Shown here in pieces: positions 50,515-58,345 of a stretch of 64,000 nucleotides of DNA. A model generated the notes under the pieces. That model was not told where the DNA came from. It worked only from the letters and a program-made list of their open reading frames with translations, and did not search any database. Location of the stretch: positions 62,001-126,000 of the forward strand of contig JANOSH010000061.1 in the NCBI GenBank assembly GCA_031415695.1, read 5' to 3'. Every line of letters begins with the position of its first letter. Within the stretch, counting starts at the first letter, position 1. Made by a program: the position numbers and the translations under genes. Source of the DNA: JANOSH01 sp031415695 (GTDB lineage Bacteria > Actinomycetota > Acidimicrobiia > Acidimicrobiales > Ilumatobacteraceae).

Positions 50515-51651
50515 TCAGCTGTCGGCTGCGTCGACGCCACCCGACCCAGGTGCAACCGTCAATGGCGAATCGACCACCTCGTGGCGGGTGCCGTACATCG
50601 AAGCGAACGCCTGAATGCTCGCTGCCATCGGCAACGCGAGAACTGCGCCAACCGGGCCAAGTAATGCGCCGCCGATGATAGCCGAACCAAACGCAATGGC
50701 TGGATGCAACGACATAGTGCGAGCGGTGATTCGAGGCAGGAAGACATAGTTCTCGAGCTGCTGGTAGAGCAGCACGAACCCCAACACCCACAACGCTCGA
50801 ACCGGCCGATCAACCAAGGTGACCACTAACGGCAAAACGCCGGCAAGATACGTACCAACCACGGGTAAGAACTGCGACACGATACCCACCCACAAGGCCA
50901 ACGCAACCGCGTTCGGAACACCGATAAGCGCGAACGCCACCCAGTGGCAAGTGGCCGACAACAGGGCGAGGACCGCTCGGGAGTAGATGTAGCCACCGGT
51001 CTTATCGATGGCAACCTCCCAGCCCGACAACACCCGCGCCTGCAGTTCCGGACGCAGCCGACTGCACAAAGTGCGGCGCAGTTTTGGCCCATCGGCCACC
51101 ATATAGAACGAGAACAGTCCGACACCCAACAGCTGGAAGAGCACCCCGGCGGCCGTGGTCGTGAGCTTCAAACCGTTCGACGCCAAGTCTCGCAACGGGG
51201 CTCCGTCGGCCGAAGTTTGATCAATCAGCCCGTCGAACGAAAACTCAGTGTTGAACGTATTGTTAACCCAACGTTCAATCTCGCCGAGGTACTCCGGTGC
51301 GCGGTCGGCCAGGTTGCCCACCTGGGTGGCGACAAGAGCACCAATCACCCCAATGAACGCCAGAGACGACACCGTGATGGCACCGAGCAGAATTCCGGTT
51401 GCTGAACCGCGGCGCCAACCCCGCCGGGCAAGCGCATCGACAGCTGGTTCGATAGCTAGCGCCAAGAACAGCGACAACAGGAGCATGACGAACAGTGTTT
51501 GCAAACGATCGACAACAGTACGTCCGACGTACAACAGGCCGAACACACCCCAGAACACAAAGATTGCTCGTATTACCCACGGCGGGATACGAGTGTCTCG
51601 GTTTCGAGTTGGTTCGGGCACATTCCCAGCGTAGAACGCTTCGAAGCCCAT
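50515..51651 (-). CDS. AI-2E family transporter
   Basis: A 378-residue membrane protein with about eight helices. VFGLLYVGRTVVDRLQTLFVMLLLSLFLALAIEPAVDALARRGWRR is the typical first part; SQFLPVVGTYLAGVLPLVVTLVDRPVRALWVLGFVLLYQQLENYVFLPRI is the family signature. Members export diverse small molecules or sodium/lithium. The ATG at 51651 was chosen over an upstream GTG that would overlap the divergent leaderless gene. Confidence 0.88.
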   Translation of the reverse strand: MGFEAFYAGNVPEPTRNRDTRIPPWVIRAIFVFWGVFGLLYVGRTVVDRLQTLFVMLLLSLFLALAIEPAVDALARRGWRRGSATGILLGAITVSSLAFIGVIGALVATQVGNLADRAPEYLGEIERWVNNTFNTEFSFDGLIDQTSADGAPLRDLASNGLKLTTTAAGVLFQLLGVGLFSFYMVADGPKLRRTLCSRLRPELQARVLSGWEVAIDKTGGYIYSRAVLALLSATCHWVAFALIGVPNAVALALWVGIVSQFLPVVGTYLAGVLPLVVTLVDRPVRALWVLGFVLLYQQLENYVFLPRITARTMSLHPAIAFGSAIIGGALLGPVGAVLALPMAASIQAFASMYGTRHEVVDSPLTVAPGSGGVDAADS

Positions 51652-51663
51652 AGAGTCCCACCA

Positions 51664-52644
51664 GTGCGAACGACCACGACTCAACCTCGACGCATTACCA
51701 GCGACTACGGCTTCACGTTCCTCGCGGCTGCGCTGCTTCTCAGTGTGCTCGGCAGACCCCTTGTCGCCGATTGGCTCGATACCGGGGCGGTGCGCACCTG
51801 GAGCACAATTTTCGTCGCCATCTGTGTACAGGCGCTGCCGTTTCTAGCATTGGGCGTCGCTCTGTCGGGAATCATCGCCGCCGTACTCTCACCAACCTTC
51901 CTTGCTCGAGTCGTCCCCAAACGGCCGGTACTGGCGGTCCCGTTTGCCGGGCTCGCCGGGATCGGGTTGCCAGGATGCGAGTGCGGCTCGGTACCAATTG
52001 CCGGTCGGCTCGTGGGAAGCGGCGTCAACCCTGCCGCAGCCCTCACGTTCCTACTCGCCGCACCGGCCGTGAATCCGGTTGTTCTCATCGCTACCGCAGT
52101 GGCATTTCCGAACAGCCCCATGGTGTGGGTGGCACGATTCTGCGCGTCGATGATTACCGCTGTGACTGTAGGCTGGCTCTGGCTCGCATTTGGTCGGACC
52201 GAACTGCTCGACAAAGCACTACGAAACGTTGTCGCCGACGGCAGTCGATGGGAACGCTTCCGGGCCGCCTGCGTTCACGACATTTTGCATGCCGGCGGCT
52301 ACCTCGTTGTTGGTGCAGCCGCGGCCGCAACCCTGCAGGTGGTCGTGCCGCGCCGTGTGCTGAACTCCATTGGCTCCAATGCCGCCGTAGCCATCCTTAC
52401 CTTGGCGATCCTTGCGGTGTTGCTGTCGATTTGCTCTGAAGCCGATGCATTCGTGGCCAGTGGGCTCTCGCAGTTCAGCATGACTGCACGCCTCGTGTTC
52501 ATGGTGGTTGGCCCCGGCGTCGATCTCAAACTGTTGGCGTTGCAAGCGGGAGTGTTCAGCCGCCGGTTCGCCGTCGTGTTCGGCACCACTACGTTCGTCG
52601 TGGCAACCCTCACTGCCACCGTCATCGGCACGGTGATGCTATGA
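51664..52644 (+). CDS. CEC-motif permease (DUF318/YraQ family)
   Basis: A 326-residue membrane protein with about eight helices and the family motif GIGLPGCECGSVPIAGRLVGSGVNPAAALTFLLAAPAVNPVVL. These permeases occur with TIGR03943 proteins and are thought to move metal ions or related small solutes. Leaderless start: TAGAGT (51651-51656), seven bases, GTG at 51664. It is coupled to the TIGR03943 gene by ATGA. Confidence 0.85.
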   Translation: MRTTTTQPRRITSDYGFTFLAAALLLSVLGRPLVADWLDTGAVRTWSTIFVAICVQALPFLALGVALSGIIAAVLSPTFLARVVPKRPVLAVPFAGLAGIGLPGCECGSVPIAGRLVGSGVNPAAALTFLLAAPAVNPVVLIATAVAFPNSPMVWVARFCASMITAVTVGWLWLAFGRTELLDKALRNVVADGSRWERFRAACVHDILHAGGYLVVGAAAAATLQVVVPRRVLNSIGSNAAVAILTLAILAVLLSICSEADAFVASGLSQFSMTARLVFMVVGPGVDLKLLALQAGVFSRRFAVVFGTTTFVVATLTATVIGTVML

Positions 52645-53399
52645 GCGAATCGCACGACCATAGGCACTCGCGTCTGGGCGTCAGCGACGACGCGCAAGGA
52701 GGGCTCCTCGTTGCCCTCGCCGTCATCGGCTACCGACTGATATTCACCGGCGAGTATCTTCGGTTTGTGCAGGGGCGGATGAAATGGCCGCTAGTGGTCG
52801 CGTCAACCGTCTTCTTCGTGCTGGGGGCGGCAACCGTTGCCAAGGCGTGGCGTACCAAGGAGGCGACAACTACACAACGGCACCTCGGCCCCGCCGTCGG
52901 GTGGCTGCTCGGCGCTCCCATTGCCGTGCTCCTCCTCGTAGCACCAGCGCCCCTGGGCGCCGACTTCGCCAATCGACAAGCAGTACGAACCACGCGACTG
53001 CCCCAATCACAAAACATCACCTTCGACCCGCTCCCCGCCCCCACCAACGGCGCCGTTGACCTGTCGCTCACCGACTACAGCGAGCGAGCGTTGTATGACT
53101 CCACCGAAGGCCTCGCGGCGGTGCCTGTACGCCTCCTCGGTTTCGTCGTACGCGACGACGAAGCGCCGGGCGGCTACTTCCTCACCCGTTTCCGCATTGC
53201 CTGTTGCGCGGCCGACGCGTTTGCGGTGCAGGTTTCGCTCAAGGGTAAAACCGGCGACTACGCCGATGACACGTGGCTCGAAGTAGTGGGCACGTGGACA
53301 CCGACCCAAACAACTGCCGACGGTACCGAGTTTCTGCGAGCGGTCATGCAGGTGTCGACCATCACCGAGATAAACGATCGGCCCGACCCGTACGAGTAA
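52641..53399 (+). CDS. TIGR03943/DUF1980 membrane protein
   Basis: A 252-residue protein with two to three membrane helices at the N terminus and a soluble domain. The motif VRLLGFVVRDDEAPGGYFLTRFRIACCAADAFAVQV is the family hallmark, with a CC pair that may bind metal. It starts in the stop codon of the CEC permease and surely works with it. A His-rich start (SHDHRHSR) also hints at metal. Confidence 0.9.
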   Translation: MSESHDHRHSRLGVSDDAQGGLLVALAVIGYRLIFTGEYLRFVQGRMKWPLVVASTVFFVLGAATVAKAWRTKEATTTQRHLGPAVGWLLGAPIAVLLLVAPAPLGADFANRQAVRTTRLPQSQNITFDPLPAPTNGAVDLSLTDYSERALYDSTEGLAAVPVRLLGFVVRDDEAPGGYFLTRFRIACCAADAFAVQVSLKGKTGDYADDTWLEVVGTWTPTQTTADGTEFLRAVMQVSTITEINDRPDPYE

Positions 53400-53404
53400 C
53401 GGGG

Positions 53405-54010
53405 CTACTTCTTCGTCGTTGCCATAGTGTCGACAATGGCCCACGTAGCCGCGTCGACGGCGCTGGTAACGGGTAACTTGAAGAAGCCTTGCAAGCTGGC
53501 CACTGCACGCCCCGTGGCGGCCCCGTAGTCTCCGTCGATCTCGAGAGTCTGCCCACCACGCTGCGCAAGCACGCCTTGCAAATACCTCACCGCCTCACCC
53601 TTGGCACCAATGGCGATGTTTGGCTTGGACGATGTTGGCCACGTGCCCCAACGCCCCGCTGCGGGGTCGAAGACCGCCCCCGGCGCTACTGTTGTCGCCA
53701 CCGTTGACGAGGCAATCAACACCGTCTGGATGGTTGGTGCAGCAGTTGTTGCCACGGTAGCGGTGGACGCCGCATTACCAAACTGGCTGCGCAATCCGTA
53801 CGCCGTGCCGGCACCAATAACGACCAAGCCAAACAGCGGTATAAGCACCTTGACCGCTCGCTTCGGTTTGCGATACTCACCCAAATGGATCAAGCCGCTG
53901 AGGTCGGGCCCGGCCTCGGTGCCGCCGGTACGCTGCGAAGATGACGACGAAATGCGAATAAGTCGATGCGTCGCACTCGTTTCGTCGCCTGTTGACGTCG
54001 ACTCGTCCAT
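53405..54010 (-). CDS. Membrane protein with peptidoglycan-binding domain
   Basis: A 201-residue protein: cytoplasmic start, one membrane helix (VKVLIPLFGLVVIGAGTAYGL), Thr/Ala linker and a PG_binding_1 domain (about 130-195, GEAVRYLQGVLAQRGGQTLEIDGDYGAATGRAVASLQGFFKLPVTSAVDAATWAIV). It anchors to the cell wall. The ATG at 54010 has a G-rich ribosome-binding site. Confidence 0.85.
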   Translation of the reverse strand: MDESTSTGDETSATHRLIRISSSSSQRTGGTEAGPDLSGLIHLGEYRKPKRAVKVLIPLFGLVVIGAGTAYGLRSQFGNAASTATVATTAAPTIQTVLIASSTVATTVAPGAVFDPAAGRWGTWPTSSKPNIAIGAKGEAVRYLQGVLAQRGGQTLEIDGDYGAATGRAVASLQGFFKLPVTSAVDAATWAIVDTMATTKK

Positions 54011-54083
54011 CAATCCCCCACCTGCCACTGCCGGTGTCCTTAACGTAGCGGTTGGCGGTACGCCAACGAACGCAGAACCGCTC

Positions 54084-55289
54084 TTATTTCGGCAAGGATT
54101 TGATAGCGGCCGTCAACTCGCCAACGAGGTCACCACGACGGCCGATTTCGATTCTTGCCAAGTCGAGCCAACTAGCGAGTCGCCGCAGTTCGCCAGCGAG
54201 GGCATTGACCACCTCGACACCATCCGCCCCAGCCTCAAGGTACGCTCCATGAACCAACAACGCACCACCGTGGCGGTCGGCTTTGAGGTCGACGCGCGCC
54301 ACCAATTCGTCACCGAACAGGAACGGCAACACGTAGTAGCCGAACACCCGCTTGGGTTCGGGAACGTAGATTTCGATTCGATAATGGAACCCAAAGAGTC
54401 GCTCGGTGCGATCACGATTCCAAACGAGCGAATCGAACGGCGACACCAGTGCGCAGGCATGCACCCGTCGTGGGACCACCAGGTCGGGCAACCGATAGGC
54501 TGGCACGGCCCAGCCCTCGACCCGCACAGGCACGATTCTCGCATCCTCGACCAATTCGGCGATCAGCGGCCGCACCAACGGCACCTTTTGTCGGTGATAG
54601 TCCGCCATCTCGGCATCGGTTGCGACACCAAGTGAACGAACCGCCCGCACCAGCAACTCCTTTCGGGCGTCGGGCTCAGATGGCGTGACACGTTCGAGCA
54701 CATGCGCCGGAAAAAGCGCTTCGGGGACCAGATACTCGCGTTCAAAGTTATTGGGCCGCCGACGGGCGGTTACCGCCCCCACCCTGAACAGATACTCCAA
54801 GGCCGTCTTGCCAGGGCCCCATCCCCACCAAGGCCCCTGCTTCGGGCTGCCACCGGACAACTCGCCCGCACTCAGTGGGCCTCGGTCGCGTACCTCGGCG
54901 AGGACCTCGTTGACGAACTGTGGACGTTCTTGGTTGATCTTGGCCAGACCCGCCCACATGCCCGCCTCACGCGCCCGAGACATCTTCCAGCGGTACAGGT
55001 GATGATCATCGACCGGGATCAGACTCGCTTCGTGGCCCCAGAACTCGAACAGGTCACCGGCAGCAATCATCGACGGAATGAGATCACGACGATGCGAGCC
55101 AAGCCGGGCGAACATCGGTAGTTCTTGGCTGCGAACCAACACGTTGACCGAATCGACCTGAATCAGGCCTATGCGGTCGAAAACCCGGCGCCCATGTCGA
55201 CGGTCAACCGCCCCCGAAGGGCGATTGTCGGCAAATCCCTGAGCGGCAAGCGCTACGCGACGGGCTTGGGAAATCGAAAGCTGTTCCAC
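54084..55289 (-). CDS. YcaQ-family DNA glycosylase (crosslink unhooking)
   Basis: A 401-residue winged-helix protein. SISQARRVALAAQGF opens it; the catalytic QxD is in IGLIQVDSVNVLVRSQELPMFARLG; FEFWGHEASLIPVDDHHLYRWKM and LVSPFDSLVWNRDRTERLFGFHYRIEIYVPEPKRVFGYYVLPFLFGD are hallmark stretches. The family removes alkylated bases and unhooks interstrand crosslinks. All recognised motif residues are intact. Confidence 0.88.
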   Translation of the reverse strand: MEQLSISQARRVALAAQGFADNRPSGAVDRRHGRRVFDRIGLIQVDSVNVLVRSQELPMFARLGSHRRDLIPSMIAAGDLFEFWGHEASLIPVDDHHLYRWKMSRAREAGMWAGLAKINQERPQFVNEVLAEVRDRGPLSAGELSGGSPKQGPWWGWGPGKTALEYLFRVGAVTARRRPNNFEREYLVPEALFPAHVLERVTPSEPDARKELLVRAVRSLGVATDAEMADYHRQKVPLVRPLIAELVEDARIVPVRVEGWAVPAYRLPDLVVPRRVHACALVSPFDSLVWNRDRTERLFGFHYRIEIYVPEPKRVFGYYVLPFLFGDELVARVDLKADRHGGALLVHGAYLEAGADGVEVVNALAGELRRLASWLDLARIEIGRRGDLVGELTAAIKSLPK

Positions 55290-55304
55290 AGGTTGGCCAC
55301 GGTA

Positions 55305-56240
55305 TCAACCTGCGGGTCGAGTGATCACCAGCGGTTCACCAGGCGCATCGACCTTGAGCGACACTGCACCGCCAACACCAGACCGCACGGTCATGTCGCG
55401 CACACGACCAAGTCCATCAATCTGAATTCTTACCGGTACCAGTGAGCCCGCAGCGATGAGCCCACCGTAGCGACTGTCGTTCGCAGGTATGAGCGAACCG
55501 GAAATGAAGCCTTCAACCAGTGTTCGACCACCCTCGTCGTCAGCATTGGTTACTACCAGTGTGTCGGCGGGAACAAATGAAAGTAAGCCGAGGATTCCCG
55601 TGATGTCGAGCGGACCACCAAGTAACCCCCGAACCGTCGGTAGATACGGGTCGGTGATTGGCACCCATGCGCCGGTCGGAGCATTGTTGCCGAACACGTC
55701 TCTATCGGCGTTAACCAACGTTTCCTGGCCGGCATGCCACATCTGCACCGACAATGCTCTGTCGCCCTCACGCGTGATTGTGAGCAACGCCGAATCAGTA
55801 GTCAGGTCGAAATCGCCCGACATCCGAACCGTGCCACCTGGTTGAGCTGTGTCGACGACAAGAAGTTTCATCGTGCCCGCCGCCAGCGTTCGGTCAGCAG
55901 TGACTAACAGTTCGGCCGACGCCCCACGAGCCGTGCGCTCACGGGCCGAAAGCATCTCTGCCGCAGTTGCACCCGTAGCCAAACGCCCGACCGGCGCCTC
56001 GGGCTCCGGGCGCAGCAGCATGCCGCCAGAGCCCAGAGAAACAGCAAGGAACGCCAGGAACAGACCAATGCTGGGCAACCGAGTTCCGCGACGCGCCAAC
56101 TTGCGCAGGTTGACCGCCTTGGCAGCCGCCGACGGCGCAGGTCGTGGAGCGGCGCGCGTCGAGGACCTAGGCGTGTTCCAGCCAACGGTCATAGCCGTGT
56201 CGTCGCGACGTCGGTTGGTTGACTGCGTCGTTTTTGCCAC
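55305..56240 (-). CDS. Secreted or membrane-anchored protein of unknown function
   Basis: A 311-residue protein: basic, Pro/Ala-rich cytoplasmic start, a membrane helix (IGLFLAFLAVSLGSGGML, about 57-75) and a long extracytoplasmic domain with repeated strands (TMKLLVVDTAQPGGTVRMSGDFDLTTDSALLTITREGDRALSVQMW). That strand pattern could be an LprG/LppX-like barrel as tentatively suggested for 41259, but this is weak. It starts with GTG after an AAGGTGA site. Confidence 0.7.
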   Translation of the reverse strand: MAKTTQSTNRRRDDTAMTVGWNTPRSSTRAAPRPAPSAAAKAVNLRKLARRGTRLPSIGLFLAFLAVSLGSGGMLLRPEPEAPVGRLATGATAAEMLSARERTARGASAELLVTADRTLAAGTMKLLVVDTAQPGGTVRMSGDFDLTTDSALLTITREGDRALSVQMWHAGQETLVNADRDVFGNNAPTGAWVPITDPYLPTVRGLLGGPLDITGILGLLSFVPADTLVVTNADDEGGRTLVEGFISGSLIPANDSRYGGLIAAGSLVPVRIQIDGLGRVRDMTVRSGVGGAVSLKVDAPGEPLVITRPAG

Positions 56241-56316
56241 CCGCTCACCTTCTTAGCTCGACACAACTTGATCGGCAGGAGAAGTTGGAAATGAAGGCAG
56301 TACGGTAGCCGACTGC

Positions 56317-57552
56317 ATGTCTGATTCAGCATCCCGACGGATCGTCGGCACTCTTATGGCCACGGCGGCGCTTGGCGGCCTCGGTCAACTCATTGGCTTA
56401 ACGGTTGCTGGGCTCCTGGTTCGAGACCTTCTCGGCAGCGCAACCTGGGTCGGAACTGCGAACGCGGCAGCATCAATCGGCACGGCTGTTGGCTCTATCA
56501 CCCTCGCCGGATACATGCAGCGTCGGGGTCGACGTTTGGGGCTCAGCCTTGGATACGGCATCGGAGTTATCGGGGCTCTACTGGTGGTGGTTGCAGCACG
56601 TTGGCATAGCTACCCCATGTTGCTCGGCGCCCTGGTGTTGTACGGCGTGGCGAATACGGCCAATCAGCAAAGCCGGTTTGCAGCCGCCGACGTGTCACGT
56701 CCCGACAACCGCGGGCGCCTCGTGGGACTCGTCGTTTGGGCGTCGACTCTGGGCGTTGTCCTCGGCCCGAAGGTCGCCGGACCAATCGGCGAGCGATTCG
56801 AAGACCTTGCCGACGGGGCGAAGGGCGGCGCGTTCGCTGGTGCCGCCGTTGCGTTCGCTCTAGCCACTGTTGTGCTGATGATTGCACTGCGGCCGGACCC
56901 ACTCGAGATTTCTCGCCAGATGAACCCGGTTTCAGACTCAACTGCCGTGAAGGTCAACGTCGATGTCCGCGAGTGTTTCCGCCGACCAAAGGTCCGACTC
57001 GCCACGCTGAGTCTTACCGTTGGACAGATTGTAATGGTGGCCGTGATGTCGGTAACCAATGTGCATTTGGCCGACAACGGGTACACCCTCAGCGCTATTG
57101 GCACCGTGTTATCGGGGCATGTATTCGGCATGTACGCGCCGTCGCCGATCTCGGGGTGGCTGTGCGACCGGCTCGGGCGGCTGCCCGTGATCCTCGGTGC
57201 CAACCTCGTTATGATTCTCGGGGCGCTGTTGGCCGCGGCTGCTGATCCGGCCAACCACGGCGCAATGATCATGGCACTGTTCCTGCTCGGTATTGGATGG
57301 AACGGGAACTTTGTTGCCGGCAGCGCGTTACTTACCGATGCAATCACGCCTGCAGAGCGGCCGCGGCTCCAAGGTACGAGCGACATGATCACGTATGCGG
57401 CGTCGGCGGGCGCGGCGTTGTCGGCAGGCCTGCTGGTAGGCACAACCGGCTATTCGACGATGGCCGTTTGCGGCGCTGCCATCGCGGGGCTTGCTTGTGT
57501 CGTAGTGGTGCTGATGCGTCGGGCGATTCAACCCGACACCCAGGCTGTCTAG
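56317..57552 (+). CDS. MFS transporter
   Basis: A 411-residue, 12-helix transporter. Helix 2-3 has SITLAGYMQRRGRRLGLSLGYGIGVIGALL and the middle loop region has a second motif-A-like PISGWLCDRLGRLPVILGANLV. It is different from the MFS at 21563. Its 3' end overlaps the cyclophilin gene by 4 bp. The substrate is unknown. Confidence 0.88.
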   Translation: MSDSASRRIVGTLMATAALGGLGQLIGLTVAGLLVRDLLGSATWVGTANAAASIGTAVGSITLAGYMQRRGRRLGLSLGYGIGVIGALLVVVAARWHSYPMLLGALVLYGVANTANQQSRFAAADVSRPDNRGRLVGLVVWASTLGVVLGPKVAGPIGERFEDLADGAKGGAFAGAAVAFALATVVLMIALRPDPLEISRQMNPVSDSTAVKVNVDVRECFRRPKVRLATLSLTVGQIVMVAVMSVTNVHLADNGYTLSAIGTVLSGHVFGMYAPSPISGWLCDRLGRLPVILGANLVMILGALLAAAADPANHGAMIMALFLLGIGWNGNFVAGSALLTDAITPAERPRLQGTSDMITYAASAGAALSAGLLVGTTGYSTMAVCGAAIAGLACVVVVLMRRAIQPDTQAV

Positions 57553-58106
57553 TCGGCCTCGGTAATGGTGATCGAGTTGATCACGACATCGACGACTGGG
57601 CGGTCGCCGCTCGCTGTCGGAACATTTTGAATTGCTTCGACGACATCGAGGCCCTTCACAACCTTGCCGAACAGCGAGTACGATGGGGGAAGGCTCATGC
57701 CACTTGGGCCAGAGATGACGAAGAACTGGCTGCCGTTGGTGTTGGGTCCGGAATTCGCCATGGCCAACGAGCCAAGTTCATACTCACCCTTACGAGGCAG
57801 TTCGTCGTCGAACCGATAGCCGGGGCCACCCGATCCCGTGCCGGTGGGGTCGCCACCCTGCAGCACGAATCCCTGGATGACGCGATGAAAGATGATGCCC
57901 TCGTAGTAGCGATAACGAGCGAGGAACACGAAGCTGTTGACGGTCTTGGGGGCCTTGAGCGGATCGAGCGCAACAATCATCTGCCCCATCGATGTGTCGA
58001 TAGTGGCGGTGTAACGCTTGTTCTTGTCGATGCCCATCTCGGGTGGACCTGAGAACTTCTGGACCTTGGGTGACGAAGCATCGGCGGCAGGAAAGGGATG
58101 AGACAT
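57549..58106 (-). CDS. Cyclophilin-type peptidyl-prolyl cis-trans isomerase
   Basis: A 185-residue cytoplasmic isomerase: KRYTATIDTSMGQMIVALDPLKAPKTVNSFVFLARYRYYEGIIFHRVIQGFVLQGGDPTGTGSGGPGYRFDDE, then MANSGPNTNGSQFFVI. Active-site Arg and Phe are present. Leaderless start: TACCAT (58119-58114), seven bases, ATG at 58106. Confidence 0.94.
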   Translation of the reverse strand: MSHPFPAADASSPKVQKFSGPPEMGIDKNKRYTATIDTSMGQMIVALDPLKAPKTVNSFVFLARYRYYEGIIFHRVIQGFVLQGGDPTGTGSGGPGYRFDDELPRKGEYELGSLAMANSGPNTNGSQFFVISGPSGMSLPPSYSLFGKVVKGLDVVEAIQNVPTASGDRPVVDVVINSITITEAD

Positions 58107-58164
58107 GGCCGAGATGGTACTTCGTGAGCACCCAAGATCGGCAAGCCCGGTAGACTCAACGGTC

Positions 58165-58299
58165 ATGCTCGACGAAGAACGAACGCGCTTGCTCGATACC
58201 ATCGAGCAAGAACTCGGTCTTGTTCGCGACGCACTCGAGCATCTCGACGACGAGGGCTGGGTCGAAGCGAATTTGGCCACCATCCTGACCAACTCCTGA
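58165..58299 (+). CDS. 44-residue acidic helical protein
   Basis: LDEERTRLLDTIEQELGLVRDALEHLDDEGW resembles the helical hairpin of TraR/DksA proteins, but the zinc finger is missing. TAGACT (58151-58156) lies eight bases before the ATG, a normal leaderless promoter here, so it is likely expressed. It could be a small regulator or a truncated DksA-like gene. Confidence 0.55.
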   Translation: MLDEERTRLLDTIEQELGLVRDALEHLDDEGWVEANLATILTNS

Positions 58300-58345
58300 G
58301 ACCAGTTGCCCGTAACCTCGGCCAGTTCTGGCCGACAGTTACGCC

